Made by a program: the position numbers and the translations under genes | From: Anaerolineales bacterium | Lineage (GTDB): Bacteria > Chloroflexota > Anaerolineae > Anaerolineales > Villigracilaceae | Length of the DNA: 64,000 nucleotides | Reading direction: 5' to 3' | NCBI GenBank assembly: GCA_016789025.1 | Contig: JAEURC010000006.1 | Span: 29,885 to 93,884 of the forward strand | Shown here: positions 42,480 to 51,628 of the stretch, piece after piece | How the letters are laid out: each line of letters opens with the position of its first letter | How positions within the stretch are numbered: position 1 is the first letter of the stretch | The notes under the pieces: generated by a model | Told to the model about the DNA's origin: nothing | What the model saw: only the letters and a program-made list of their open reading frames with translations | Databases searched by the model: none

Positions 42480-42788
42480 ATGGTTCCTTTATCATGGTAT
42501 CTAATTTTTTCCGCCGCGCTATTTAGCATTGGGTTGTTCGGCGTGTTGTCGCGGCGCAATCTGATCGCCATATTGCTCGGCATCGAATTGATGTTGAATT
42601 CGGTGAATGTGAACCTCGCCGCCTTCTGGCGGTACGGCGACGTGACGAATATCACCGGGCAGGTGTTCGCCGTCATCGTCTTTGCCGTCGCCGCCGCGGA
42701 AGTGTCGGTGGGCTTGGCTCTCGTAATTTCCGTGTATCGCAAACGCAACACGGTGATTGCGGATGAGATTGATATGTTGAAGTTCTAA
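42480..42788 (+). CDS. nuoK: NADH-quinone oxidoreductase subunit K
   Basis: 102 residues, three helices, with the conserved Glu in IAILLGIELMLNSVNVN and the second in VAAAEVSVGLALVI, both essential in proton transfer. Starts 8 bases after nuoJ. Confidence 0.95.
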   Translation: MVPLSWYLIFSAALFSIGLFGVLSRRNLIAILLGIELMLNSVNVNLAAFWRYGDVTNITGQVFAVIVFAVAAAEVSVGLALVISVYRKRNTVIADEIDMLKF

Positions 42789-42840
42789 AGGAGTAATTCG
42801 TAATTGGTAATTACCATTTACCAATTACTTTCCCGGAGGC
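42788..42840. repeat. palindromic TAATTGGTAA repeat before nuoL
   Basis: The tract gtaattcgtaattggtaatt and its complement form a hairpin in the nuoK-nuoL gap. The nuoL ribosome site ggagg follows it. Confidence 0.5.
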
Positions 42841-42843
42841 TTT

Positions 42844-44982
42844 GTGTCAACCGAAACCATCATCTGGCTTATTCCTCTCCCTCCCGCGCTCGCGTTCTTT
42901 TTGATCGTGTTGTTCACGAATCGAAACAAGGCGCTCAGCCACACGATCGCCATCGGCGCCGCTCTGCTTTCGTGGCTCGGAAGCATGATCGTGTTCGCGC
43001 GCGCGCTTGGCGTGGAGCGCTTGGGCGAGCGCCCGTTTACCTCGTCCATCAATTGGTTGGCGACGGGGGATACATGGTTCAAGATCGGCGTTCTTGTTGA
43101 TCCGCTCACCGCGTTGACGTTGTTCTTCGTGGCGTGGACGGTGTTGATGATCTTCATCTATAGCGTCGGCTATCACAACTTCGGTCAGCCGGAGGGCGAC
43201 CACGACCACAAAGGACTGCCTCCGCACGGCGCGACAGTAGAAGAACATGGAAGCAAACATGTCGTCCCATCCGTCGAGCCGATGTACTCGCGCTTCTTCG
43301 CTTTTATCGGGTTGTTCGCTTTTGGCATGTTTACGCTCGTCGTCTCGGACAACCTGCTGACGTTGTTCGTGGGTTGGGAAATCATGGGTTTATGTTCGTA
43401 CCTGTTGATCGGTTTCTGGTACGGAAAGAAATCCGCCCGCGACGCGGCGGTCAAAGCCTTCATGACCACGCGCATCGGCGACGTGTTCATGTTGTTGGGC
43501 ATCGCTTATCTCTATTCGGTCACTGGCGCTCTTTCATTCCGTGAAATTTTCACGGAAACAACTTTACACACTCTACAGATCATTCCAAGCGGTGTGCTTG
43601 GTTTCTCTACCGCAGGCTTGATCGGATTGTTGCTTTTCATCGGCACGGTTGGCAAGTCGGCGCAGTTCCCGTTGCACGTGTGGCTTCCCGACGCGATGGA
43701 GGGACCCACGCCCGTCAGCGCGATGATCCACGCCGCCACGATGGTCTCGGCGGGCGTATATACCGTCATCCGCATGTTCCCGCTGCTGAGCCTCGACACG
43801 CAGACGATGTCGGTTATCGCGTTCATCGGCGCGTTCACGGCATTGTTCGCCGCCACGATCGCCCTCGCGCAAAACGACATCAAGCGCGTGCTGGCATATT
43901 CCACCATTTCGCAACTCGGATTCATGATCGCCGCGCTTGGGATCGGCGCGTACATCGCCGCCGTCTTCCATCTCATCACGCACGCGTTCTTCAAGGCGCT
44001 GCTCTTCCTCGGTTCAGGCTCGGTCATTCACGGCATGGAGCATGGCGTCTTTCATACGGGAAAGCATGAAGTGGACCCGCAGGACATGTTCAACATGGGC
44101 GGCTTGAAAAACAAAATGCCCATCACGTTTTGGACGTTTCTCATTGGCGGCTTTGCGCTTTCGGGTTTTCCGATCGTCACTGCGGGCTTTTGGTCGAAGG
44201 ATGAGATCCTCGCCGACGCGTTCGCGCACAACCTGCCTGTCTTCCTCACGCTTGCAGTTGCCGCATTCCTCACCGCCTTCTACACGATGCGTCAGATCAC
44301 GTTGACCTTCCTCGGCGAGCCGCGCACGGAAGAGGCGCGTCACGCGCATGAGACTCCGTGGACGATGACGATTCCGCTCATCATCCTCTCGGTCTTTGCC
44401 ATCGGGTTTGGCTGGATCGGCATCCCTGAGCATTTCCCACTCCTCGGCGGACTCGTCCCGAACTGGCTTCATGAATTCGTCGGCGGAACGCTCGCCGAGC
44501 ATCCCGAAGCGGTTGAATTTTCATGGACGCCGCTTCTCACTTCGCTAGTAGTCGCCCTCGGCGGACTTGGTCTCGGCTATCTTTTCTATCGCAACGTCAA
44601 CTCGCCCGCCGAAGACAAACTACAACTTGGCTTCCTCAAGAATAAATATTACGTGGATGAGATTTACAACGCGGTCTTCGTCAAACCCGCGATCTGGTTC
44701 GCCGACAAGGTCGTCTACCAGATCATGGACAAAGGCTTCATTGACGGCATCCTGCACCTCTTCGGTCCCGGCACGCAAGGCATCGGCGACGGCATTCGCA
44801 ATTACTTCGACCTGCCCTTCATCAACAGATTCCTCGGCGACGGCTCGGCAAACGTTACCTATTTCTCCGGCGAGAAATTACGCGTTATCCAAACGGGGCG
44901 CATCCAGCAATATCTCATGCTCGCGTTGATTCTCTTCCTCGCCATCGGTGCAATTTTGTATTTCTTCGTATTCTCTGTGTAG
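42844..44982 (+). CDS. nuoL: NADH-quinone oxidoreductase subunit L
   Basis: 712 residues from GTG at 42844 (ggagg site), longer than the usual 610-660. It is a Mrp-antiporter-like proton channel: GWEIMGLCSYLLIGFWY, the lysine-bearing GKSAQFPLHVWLPDAMEGPTPVSA, HAATMVSAGVYTV and RVLAYSTISQLGFM. Two unusual features: a His-rich loop of about 35 residues (111-147; includes GDHDHKGLPPHG) replaces the normally tight turn after the third helix, and the C-terminal part is extended. The C-terminal lateral helix spans the other pump subunits; a longer one would fit the second NuoM encoded downstream. Confidence 0.94.
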   Translation: MSTETIIWLIPLPPALAFFLIVLFTNRNKALSHTIAIGAALLSWLGSMIVFARALGVERLGERPFTSSINWLATGDTWFKIGVLVDPLTALTLFFVAWTVLMIFIYSVGYHNFGQPEGDHDHKGLPPHGATVEEHGSKHVVPSVEPMYSRFFAFIGLFAFGMFTLVVSDNLLTLFVGWEIMGLCSYLLIGFWYGKKSARDAAVKAFMTTRIGDVFMLLGIAYLYSVTGALSFREIFTETTLHTLQIIPSGVLGFSTAGLIGLLLFIGTVGKSAQFPLHVWLPDAMEGPTPVSAMIHAATMVSAGVYTVIRMFPLLSLDTQTMSVIAFIGAFTALFAATIALAQNDIKRVLAYSTISQLGFMIAALGIGAYIAAVFHLITHAFFKALLFLGSGSVIHGMEHGVFHTGKHEVDPQDMFNMGGLKNKMPITFWTFLIGGFALSGFPIVTAGFWSKDEILADAFAHNLPVFLTLAVAAFLTAFYTMRQITLTFLGEPRTEEARHAHETPWTMTIPLIILSVFAIGFGWIGIPEHFPLLGGLVPNWLHEFVGGTLAEHPEAVEFSWTPLLTSLVVALGGLGLGYLFYRNVNSPAEDKLQLGFLKNKYYVDEIYNAVFVKPAIWFADKVVYQIMDKGFIDGILHLFGPGTQGIGDGIRNYFDLPFINRFLGDGSANVTYFSGEKLRVIQTGRIQQYLMLALILFLAIGAILYFFVFSV

Positions 44983-45050
44983 GATGCGTTCTCTAACGCA
45001 TCCTACCGATATTAACGAACATCGGTTGTGTAAATCATAAGGAACACTGA

Positions 45051-46574
45051 ATGGATTTCATCTCAACCCACTTTCTCTCGCTCATCCTCTTCTTTCCCGC
45101 GCTGGCGGCGGTCTTCATGCTGTTCCTGCCGGGCGGCGAAAATAAATTATTTCGCTGGTTTGCGTTGGGCGCGAGTCTGATTCCGTTTTTGCTGTCTGTT
45201 TCGATCTGGTTCCAGTTCAAATCCTCCGCGCCCGGTTTCCAATTTCAGGAACAATACGAATGGTACGAAGCCCTCGGCTCCACCCTCCACCTCGGCGTGG
45301 ATGGTCTCTCGCTTACGATGGTCTTGCTCACCACGCTCCTCACGCCGCTTGCCATCCTTGCCTCGTTCAACATCACTGAAAAAGTGAAAGCCTACATGAT
45401 GCTCTTCCTCTTTTTAGAGACCGGCATGTTGGGCGTCTTCATGTCGCTGGACTTGCTCGTCTTCTTCGTCTTCTGGGAAGTGGGACTCATCCCCATGTAC
45501 TTCCTCATCAACCAGTGGGGGAGCGCCAACCGCAATTACGCCTCGATGAAATTCTTGATCTACACCATGGGCGGATCGCTCGGACTCCTGCTTGCGATTC
45601 AACTCCTCGGCGTTCTTTTCGGGACGTATGATTTGGTCGCCCTCACTCAACATTGGACTTCCCTTCAACCCGATTCGACCCTGCTCGGCATGAGCGTGTC
45701 GCAAGTAAAAGCGATCGCCTTCTGGGCGTTTGCGATCGCCTTCGCCATCAAAGTCCCGATCTGGCCCTTCCACACCTGGCTACCGGACGCGCACACCGAA
45801 GCGCCGACGGCAGGCTCGATGATTCTGGCGGGCGTCCTGCTCAAACTCGGCGCGTACGGATTTTTGCGGCTCATCCTTCCGCTCTATCCCGTCGAGGCGA
45901 GATATTTCGCCGGCGCGTTGGCTCTCCTCGCCACCGCCGCGATCGTCTTCGGCGCGTTATCCTCCTTCGCCCAAACCGATTTCAAGCGGCTGGTCGCGTA
46001 CTCGTCCGTGAATCACATGGGGTTTGTCGTCCTCGGAATCGCCGCGGCAGGCTTGGCGTCCGGAACGCCCGATGCGACCATCGCGTTGAACGGCGCGATC
46101 TTGCAAATGTTCAATCACGGATTGTCCGCCGCCGGCATGTTCTTCCTCGTCGGCGTCATCTACGAACGGACTCACACGCGCAACCTCGAAGAATACGGCG
46201 GATTGTTCACGCTCGTCCCGGTCTACGGCGGCATCTTGATCTTCACCAGCATGTCGTCGCTCGGCCTGCCCGGACTCAACGGCTTCATTTCCGAATTTCT
46301 CGTCGTGCGCGGATCGTGGCCCCTCCTCACAGCGTACACGGTCGTCTCGATGCTGGGATTATTCTTCACGGGCGCGTACATTCTGAAAGCGCTCAAAAAA
46401 GTTTTGCACGGACCTTTGAACGAACGCTGGGCGCATGGCGAGCATAAACTAACCGAGATCAACGCGCGCGAGATTTTAGTCATGGCTCCGCTCATGCTTT
46501 TGATGTTATGGATCGGCGTCTACCCCGCGTGGATTCTAGACGTGATCAATAAAGCCGTCATGATGCTTTTCTAA
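45051..46574 (+). CDS. nuoM: NADH-quinone oxidoreductase subunit M, first copy
   Basis: 507 residues, about fourteen membrane helices. NuoM pattern: HLGVDGLSLTMVLLTTLL, FWEVGLIPMYFLINQWG (with the key Glu), KVPIWPFHTWLPDAHTEAPTAGSMILAGVLLKLGAYG, and RLVAYSSVNHMGFVVLG. A proton channel. Closely followed by another NuoM. Confidence 0.94.
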   Translation: MDFISTHFLSLILFFPALAAVFMLFLPGGENKLFRWFALGASLIPFLLSVSIWFQFKSSAPGFQFQEQYEWYEALGSTLHLGVDGLSLTMVLLTTLLTPLAILASFNITEKVKAYMMLFLFLETGMLGVFMSLDLLVFFVFWEVGLIPMYFLINQWGSANRNYASMKFLIYTMGGSLGLLLAIQLLGVLFGTYDLVALTQHWTSLQPDSTLLGMSVSQVKAIAFWAFAIAFAIKVPIWPFHTWLPDAHTEAPTAGSMILAGVLLKLGAYGFLRLILPLYPVEARYFAGALALLATAAIVFGALSSFAQTDFKRLVAYSSVNHMGFVVLGIAAAGLASGTPDATIALNGAILQMFNHGLSAAGMFFLVGVIYERTHTRNLEEYGGLFTLVPVYGGILIFTSMSSLGLPGLNGFISEFLVVRGSWPLLTAYTVVSMLGLFFTGAYILKALKKVLHGPLNERWAHGEHKLTEINAREILVMAPLMLLMLWIGVYPAWILDVINKAVMMLF

Positions 46575-46587
46575 AGAGGCGCTTCCA

Positions 46588-46635
46588 ATTCTCTATTTCT
46601 CTACTCCTCTACTTTCTACTCTCTGCTTTTCTGAG
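46588..46635. repeat. AGAGAATT-type periodic repeat, inverted copy
   Basis: Pyrimidine-rich tract whose complement (agagaattgg ... gagtagagaaat) matches the tracts before dapB and gatC. It fills the nuoM-nuoM gap. Confidence 0.55.
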
Positions 46636-46640
46636 GCTAT

Positions 46641-48152
46641 ATGACCTTTCCCGTCCTAAGTATCATCACCTTCACCCCTCTTGTTGCGGCGCTGATCATC
46701 CTGTTGATTCCCGCCAACCGCAAGAACGAAACGCGCGCGCTGGCATTGGCTTCGGCGGCGTTCACGCTTGTCCTTTCCCTGTGGGTCTATTTCAGCTACG
46801 ATCAAACGACCGCAGGGTATCAGTTCGTCGAAAAATATGACTGGCTTCCCGCCCTGGGCGTCAGCCTGCACTTCGGCGTGGACGGGATCAGCGCGCCGCT
46901 GGTCTTGTTGACCGGCGTGGTCATGTTCACCGGCGTGTTGATCTCGTGGGGCGACGATCATCCGCACGTGATGGCTGGCATTCAAGACCGCCCGCGCGAG
47001 TTCTTCGCCTTTCTGTTCATCCTCGCCTGGGGAGTGCTAGGCGTGTTCGTCTCGCTCGACCTTTTCATGCTGATCTTCTTTTACGAGATCGCCGTCTTCC
47101 CGATGTACCTGCTCATCGTTATCTGGGGCTGGAACGTCACGCGCGAATATGCCGCCATGAAATTGACGTTGTATTTATTGATCGGCTCGGTGATTGCGCT
47201 CGTCGGCGCGCTCGCAATGTACATGGCGCAATATCAAAACACCGGCGCGCTGAGCTTCGATATGTTGACCATGGAAAGCGCGGGTTTCTCGCAATCTTTC
47301 CAGATCATTTGGTTCCTCCCGGTTTTCCTCGGCTTCGCGGTGTTGGGCGGCATCTGGCCCTTCCACAACTGGTCGCCGGATGGTCATGTCGCCGCGCCGA
47401 CCGCCGTTTCGATGTTCCATGCCGGCGTGTTGATGAAACTTGGCGCGTTCGCCGCGTTGCGCGTGGGAATTATGCTCCTACCCGAAGGCGCAAAGTACTG
47501 GCAATGGCTCATCATGGCATTTGCCGCAATCGCCGTCGTCTATGGAGCGTACGTTGCCTTCGTGCAAATGGATTTCAAATACATGGTCGGCTTTTCCTCC
47601 GTTTCGCACATGGGACTCGTGATGCTCGGATTCTCCACGTTCAACGCCGACGGTCTGCTTGGTTCGGGCTTGCAGATGTTCTCGCACGGGGCAATGACCG
47701 CGCTCTTCTTCGCCGTCGTCGGCATGATCTACGACCGGGCGCACACGCGCCAGATCCCTGAATTGGGAGGCATGAGCAAAGTGATGCCATTCGCCACAGT
47801 CGGGTTCATCATCGGCGGTTTGGTTTCGATGGGTATGCCGTTGTTCTCAGGCTTCATCGCTGAATTTCCAATATTCATGGGCGTATGGCAAGTGCATTGG
47901 TTCGTGGCGGTGGTTTGCAGTATCTCCATCGTCATCACTGCCGCCTACATCATGCGCAATATCCGTCAAGTCTTCTTCGGGAACATGCCGGAAAAATTCG
48001 AAGGTCACATCACCGACATCACGGTCTTGGATAAGGTCGCTATTGCAACGCTGTGCATTTTCATGATCGTGATCGGCTTATATCCCAAATTCATGGCTCC
48101 GATGGTGCAGACCGGCGTTGAGTATGTCTTGCGCCTGCTGGGAGGTTCGTAA
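46641..48152 (+). CDS. nuoM: NADH-quinone oxidoreductase subunit M, second copy
   Basis: 503 residues, again with HFGVDGISAPLVLLTGVV, FFYEIAVFPMYLLIVIWGW (Glu kept), GGIWPFHNWSPDGHVAAPTAVSMFHAGVLMKLGAF and KYMVGFSSVSHMGLVMLG. It differs from the first copy throughout, so it is an old paralogue and not a recent duplication. The WPFHxW..DxH.AAPT region has Ser-Pro-Asp-Gly where NuoM has Leu-Pro-Asp-Ala. Two different NuoM genes in one operon are known from complex I variants thought to pump more protons. It ends in TAATG with nuoN. Confidence 0.92.
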   Translation: MTFPVLSIITFTPLVAALIILLIPANRKNETRALALASAAFTLVLSLWVYFSYDQTTAGYQFVEKYDWLPALGVSLHFGVDGISAPLVLLTGVVMFTGVLISWGDDHPHVMAGIQDRPREFFAFLFILAWGVLGVFVSLDLFMLIFFYEIAVFPMYLLIVIWGWNVTREYAAMKLTLYLLIGSVIALVGALAMYMAQYQNTGALSFDMLTMESAGFSQSFQIIWFLPVFLGFAVLGGIWPFHNWSPDGHVAAPTAVSMFHAGVLMKLGAFAALRVGIMLLPEGAKYWQWLIMAFAAIAVVYGAYVAFVQMDFKYMVGFSSVSHMGLVMLGFSTFNADGLLGSGLQMFSHGAMTALFFAVVGMIYDRAHTRQIPELGGMSKVMPFATVGFIIGGLVSMGMPLFSGFIAEFPIFMGVWQVHWFVAVVCSISIVITAAYIMRNIRQVFFGNMPEKFEGHITDITVLDKVAIATLCIFMIVIGLYPKFMAPMVQTGVEYVLRLLGGS

Positions 48153-49606
48153 TGTTCACGTCAACTATGTTCGCATCCATCCTCCCTGAAATTTTGATCC
48201 TCGTGTTGGGAATGCTTGTCCTCATCGTCGAGCCGTTTTGGAAAGAAGAGAAACGCCGCAACGTGGGCTGGCTCACCGCCGGCGGATTGTTCGCCGCGAT
48301 GCTGATTAGTTTCCTCGCGGGTCAACCCGGCGAACCGACCTCGGCGCTTGGCGGCATGATCCGCTTCGACTGGCTTGGCTTCTTCTTCAAGATGCTCTTC
48401 ATGTTCGCGGGCGCGGCAACCGCGCTCTTGATGATGGATCACGAACGCCTCGGCAAACGCGGCGAGGCATATCTTTTGCTCCTCGCCTCGCTCATTGGGA
48501 TGAACCTGATGGCGGTCTCTTCGGACCTCATCATGCTCTTTCTTTCGATCGAGACCGCCTCGATTCCTCTCTACGTGCTGGCTGGATTCATGTTGGGAGA
48601 CGACAGGTCCACGGAAGCCGGGTTCAAGTACCTGCTCTTCGGCGTCCTCACAACGACGATCATGCTCTACGGTTTCAGCCTCGTCTTCGGCTTCTCCGGC
48701 ACAACGGATATGTACCAATTGGCAGGGATGTTCCGCGCCGGCGCGATCGCTCCGCTTGCGGCGTTTGGCATCCTGACGTTGATCCTTGTGGGCATCGGCT
48801 TCAAGGTTGCATTCGTGCCTTTCCATTTTTGGGCGCCGGACGTGTACGAGGGTGCGCCCACCCCGGTGGCTGGATTTTTGTCCACCGCCTCGAAAGCCGC
48901 GGGCTATGCCGTTCTACTGCGTCTGTTCTTCGTCGCTTTCCCTGAACCCAGCCTCTCCGCCTCGTGGACTACGACTCTGGCGATCGTCGCCGCCATTTCC
49001 ATGATCGTCGGAAACTTGCTCGCGTTGCCACAAACCAACATCAAGCGCCTGCTGGCGTATTCCTCCATTGCCCACACGGGCTACACGTTGATCGGCGTTG
49101 TCGCGCTCACGCGATTGGGCGCGGCGAGCGTGGTGTTTTATCTTGCCGCGTATATCCTCACGAACCTGCTCGCCTTCGGAATTGCGATGGCATTCAGCAA
49201 AGCGACCGGCTTGGAGAATATTCAAGACTATGCCGGCTTGAGTCGCCGCTCCCCTTGGCTGGGACTTATGATGTTGACCGCGTTTCTTTCATTAACGGGC
49301 ATGCCTCCGTTCGGCGGGTTTGTTGCCAAAGTGGTCGTTTTTGCGGCAGGTATTCAAGCCGGATATATTTGGCTTGTCGTTGTTGGTGTGATCACCTCGG
49401 TCATTGGCGCATACTATTATTTGAATGCGCTCAAATTTGTGTACCTCTACCGAATGCCGAATCAAGACGAAGAGAATCATCCCATCCCGCTTTCGCGCCC
49501 ATACGCCATCGCGCTTGTGGTTTTGACCCTCGGCGTCATCCTCATCGGGACGATCTTCGCCCCGTGGTTCAATTGGTCGGACGCGGGCGCGGTGAATCTA
49601 TTTTGA
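48152..49606 (+). CDS. nuoN: NADH-quinone oxidoreductase subunit N
   Basis: 484 residues, about fourteen helices. NuoN pattern: SIETASIPLYVLAGF, KVAFVPFHFWAPDVYEGAPTPVAGFLSTASKAAGYA and RLLAYSSIAHTGYTLIG. Start overlaps the second nuoM stop (TAATG). Last gene of the membrane-arm operon. Confidence 0.94.
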   Translation: MFTSTMFASILPEILILVLGMLVLIVEPFWKEEKRRNVGWLTAGGLFAAMLISFLAGQPGEPTSALGGMIRFDWLGFFFKMLFMFAGAATALLMMDHERLGKRGEAYLLLLASLIGMNLMAVSSDLIMLFLSIETASIPLYVLAGFMLGDDRSTEAGFKYLLFGVLTTTIMLYGFSLVFGFSGTTDMYQLAGMFRAGAIAPLAAFGILTLILVGIGFKVAFVPFHFWAPDVYEGAPTPVAGFLSTASKAAGYAVLLRLFFVAFPEPSLSASWTTTLAIVAAISMIVGNLLALPQTNIKRLLAYSSIAHTGYTLIGVVALTRLGAASVVFYLAAYILTNLLAFGIAMAFSKATGLENIQDYAGLSRRSPWLGLMMLTAFLSLTGMPPFGGFVAKVVVFAAGIQAGYIWLVVVGVITSVIGAYYYLNALKFVYLYRMPNQDEENHPIPLSRPYAIALVVLTLGVILIGTIFAPWFNWSDAGAVNLF

Positions 49607-50050
49607 ACCCATATCGCAAAGTTCAGTTTGCGCCTGTAATTGCGTAACTCCTAATAGATTCGATAGGAAATCTTTCACCCCTTCGGGGTTTGATTGAATG
49701 ACAACGTTTAATTCTAGAATCGTTTCATCCCTTCGGGATTTTCAAATGGTTGCATCCATACCCAGTACTTCACGAAAACGGTTCTTGACGCAGTTGCGCT
49801 GCCTCAAGGTAGGCGCCTGAACTTTCGTGAACTACTGATAATGGTATGCTAACTCCGAAGGAGTGAAATTTTTCTAGACCGACGTATGAATGTACGGAAC
49901 CCCGAAGGGGTGAAATTGAACTTCTGCCATTCCTTCGGGATTTTCCATATAATCAGGAGGCGACTAGAATCGTCTACCCCCTTCGGGGTTGAGCTAGGTC
50001 GAGGCAGGGGAGCAGGCTGAAATTGGGAGAGAAGCGCGTTGCCGAATCGA
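49607..50050. repeat. gene-free region with six UUCG/GAAG hairpin repeats
   Basis: Six short hairpins with consensus tttcaycccttcgggrtt lie at 49673-49691, 49723-49742, 49851-49871 (inverted), 49898-49917 (inverted), 49927-49944 and 49973-49992. Stem bases vary with compensation (cccc-gggg, tccc-ggga, ctcc-ggag). Neighbouring units are about 47-50 bases apart except one pair. Several units share a flanking ctagaatcg. At about 49764-49836 a longer imperfect palindrome (cagtacttcacgaaa / tttcgtgaactactg) separates the groups. No gene is visible. Confidence 0.7.
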
Positions 50051-50080
50051 TTGACAATTAGCCGAACGTCCCGTTATAAT
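50051..50080 (+). promoter_or_regulatory. promoter of the V-type ATPase operon
   Basis: TTGACA (50051-50056) and TATAAT (50075-50080), both perfect, 18 bases apart. This is the best sigma-70-type promoter in the window. The leader to the first gene is about 112 bases. Confidence 0.88.
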
Positions 50081-50098
50081 TGTGCATAATAGCACAAT
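50079..50098 (+). promoter_or_regulatory. Rex-like operator palindrome overlapping the start point
   Basis: A perfect inverted repeat attgtgc-ataata-gcacaat. The core TTGTG-N8-CACAA equals the general binding pattern of Rex, the NADH/NAD-sensing repressor. It overlaps the end of the -10 and the expected start point near 50087, where binding would block transcription. No regulator gene is in the window. Confidence 0.55.
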
Positions 50099-50198
50099 CA
50101 ATGCCCGAATTGTCAAGTTGATGTTTCAGCCTTGATGATGAAGGTTTTATCCTTTACAATTGCGAACCGATGTACGTATCTTAGCGAGGTGAAAACCG

Positions 50199-50510
50199 AT
50201 GAACGAAAAGAATATCCGACAGGTTCTCGAAATCGAAAAACAAGCCGCGGAATTGCAGGAGAAGGCGAAGCGCGACGCGCAGGAAATCCCTGTGAGGGCG
50301 GAGCAGGAAGCCCAAGCCATGCTTGCCCGCGCCCGCGCCGAAGCGCAAGCCGAGGCTCGCCGCATTGTGGCGGAAGCGCAATCGGAAGACAAGTCTAAGG
50401 ATGTGCTGGCTTCTGTGGACGCAAAGAACAGCGAGTTCGAGGCGCAGTCGAAAAAGAACTTCGATAAAGCCGTTGCCTACGTGTTGGATCGCGTGCTCGG
50501 TAAGGCGTAA
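50199..50510 (+). CDS. V-type ATPase peripheral-stalk subunit H/G-like
   Basis: 103 residues, mostly one long charged helix (EKQAAELQEKAKRDAQ..., repeated Ala/Glu/Arg heptads), as in the AhaH/subunit G component that pairs with subunit E to form the outer stalk. Ribosome site gaggtg 8 bases before the ATG. First gene of the ATPase operon. Confidence 0.8.
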   Translation: MNEKNIRQVLEIEKQAAELQEKAKRDAQEIPVRAEQEAQAMLARARAEAQAEARRIVAEAQSEDKSKDVLASVDAKNSEFEAQSKKNFDKAVAYVLDRVLGKA

Positions 50511-50512
50511 TC

Positions 50513-51598
50513 ATGGCGAGCGGCGTTACCGGTTACGCGGCGATCAGCACGAAAGTGCGGGCGATGTATTCCAATTTACTGACCCCGCAGGACATTTCTC
50601 GTTTAAGCGATTCTCCCGATTTTCCCACTTTAATCAGTTCCCTAAAGAATACCCAATACGGTCCCTACCTTGCCTCGTTGAAAGATAACGAGTTAACGCC
50701 GCGCCGCGCCATTCAGCAATTGAGGCGGCGGCTGGCGGATTCGTACTCCAGCGTTGCGCAGATGTCTCCTGAGCAGACCCGTTCGCTCATCAAACAGTTA
50801 TTCCGTTATTTTGAGTTGGGCAACTTGAAGGCTGTTTTGCGGAGCATCCAAACTGTTTCCGCATGGAACCCCGATGTTGCGCCATGGGATCGCGTGAGCG
50901 AAGTGTTGTTCCCATTCGGTTCGTTTTCATCCATCCCCGCGCAAGCGATGGTAGAGGCGGGGAACGTTCCCGCCGCAGTGGAATTGTTGAAAGGCACGCC
51001 GTATGAATCGACGATGTCTTTTGCCATGAAGCGTTTTTCTGCCGAGCAGAATCTGTTCCCGCTCGAAGTGGCGCTCGATCTCGATTATTGGCGTCGCTTG
51101 TGGGCGGAAGCGAAAAAGTTGAGCGGGCAAGATCGCGAATCGGCGACCAAGATCGTCGGCGCATTGCTCGATATGAACAACCTGATGTGGGCGATTCGTT
51201 ACCGGGTGTATCATAAACTTTCAGAGGAAGAGATCATCAACTACACGCTGCCGTTCGGTTTCCGCGTGCGCGACGAGGATGTCCGCGCGATCGCGGCGGG
51301 CGGGGATATTTCCGCGATCGTTTCGCGCACCTTTCCCTCGATCACGGATGTGAACGCGCTTCTGGAGAGGCCTGAAACGGGTCTGCCTAAACTCGAAGTG
51401 CAACTCAAGCGACAGGTGATCCGCCAATGCACGAATGCATTCATCGGCAACCCGTTCCATATCGGGCTTCCGCTAGCGTTCCTTATTTTGAGCGATCTTG
51501 AAATTCAAGATTTGGTCGTGCTGATCGAAGCGAAATCTTCCGATGCGTTGCTCGAGGATTTTCGTTCTGTCTTGCTCAAAACCAGTTTGCTGAATTAA
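50513..51598 (+). CDS. atpC: V-type ATPase subunit C (central-stalk cap)
   Basis: 361 residues, mainly helical, with VTGYAAISTKVRAMYSNLLTPQD at the start, as in archaeal-type subunit C / eukaryotic d, which links the c-ring to the central stalk. Identified by family pattern (YGPYLASL, Y..L..I..L) and by position. Two bases after the stalk gene. Confidence 0.85.
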   Translation: MASGVTGYAAISTKVRAMYSNLLTPQDISRLSDSPDFPTLISSLKNTQYGPYLASLKDNELTPRRAIQQLRRRLADSYSSVAQMSPEQTRSLIKQLFRYFELGNLKAVLRSIQTVSAWNPDVAPWDRVSEVLFPFGSFSSIPAQAMVEAGNVPAAVELLKGTPYESTMSFAMKRFSAEQNLFPLEVALDLDYWRRLWAEAKKLSGQDRESATKIVGALLDMNNLMWAIRYRVYHKLSEEEIINYTLPFGFRVRDEDVRAIAAGGDISAIVSRTFPSITDVNALLERPETGLPKLEVQLKRQVIRQCTNAFIGNPFHIGLPLAFLILSDLEIQDLVVLIEAKSSDALLEDFRSVLLKTSLLN

Positions 51599-51628
51599 TG
51601 CGATTGAATTTTTGTACATGGAGATGAC

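Noticed and set aside
49673..49992. CRISPR array from repeated ~20-base hairpins at ~50-base spacing
   Set aside because: Repeats are degenerate, lie in both orientations, one spacing is much shorter and no cas gene is present.
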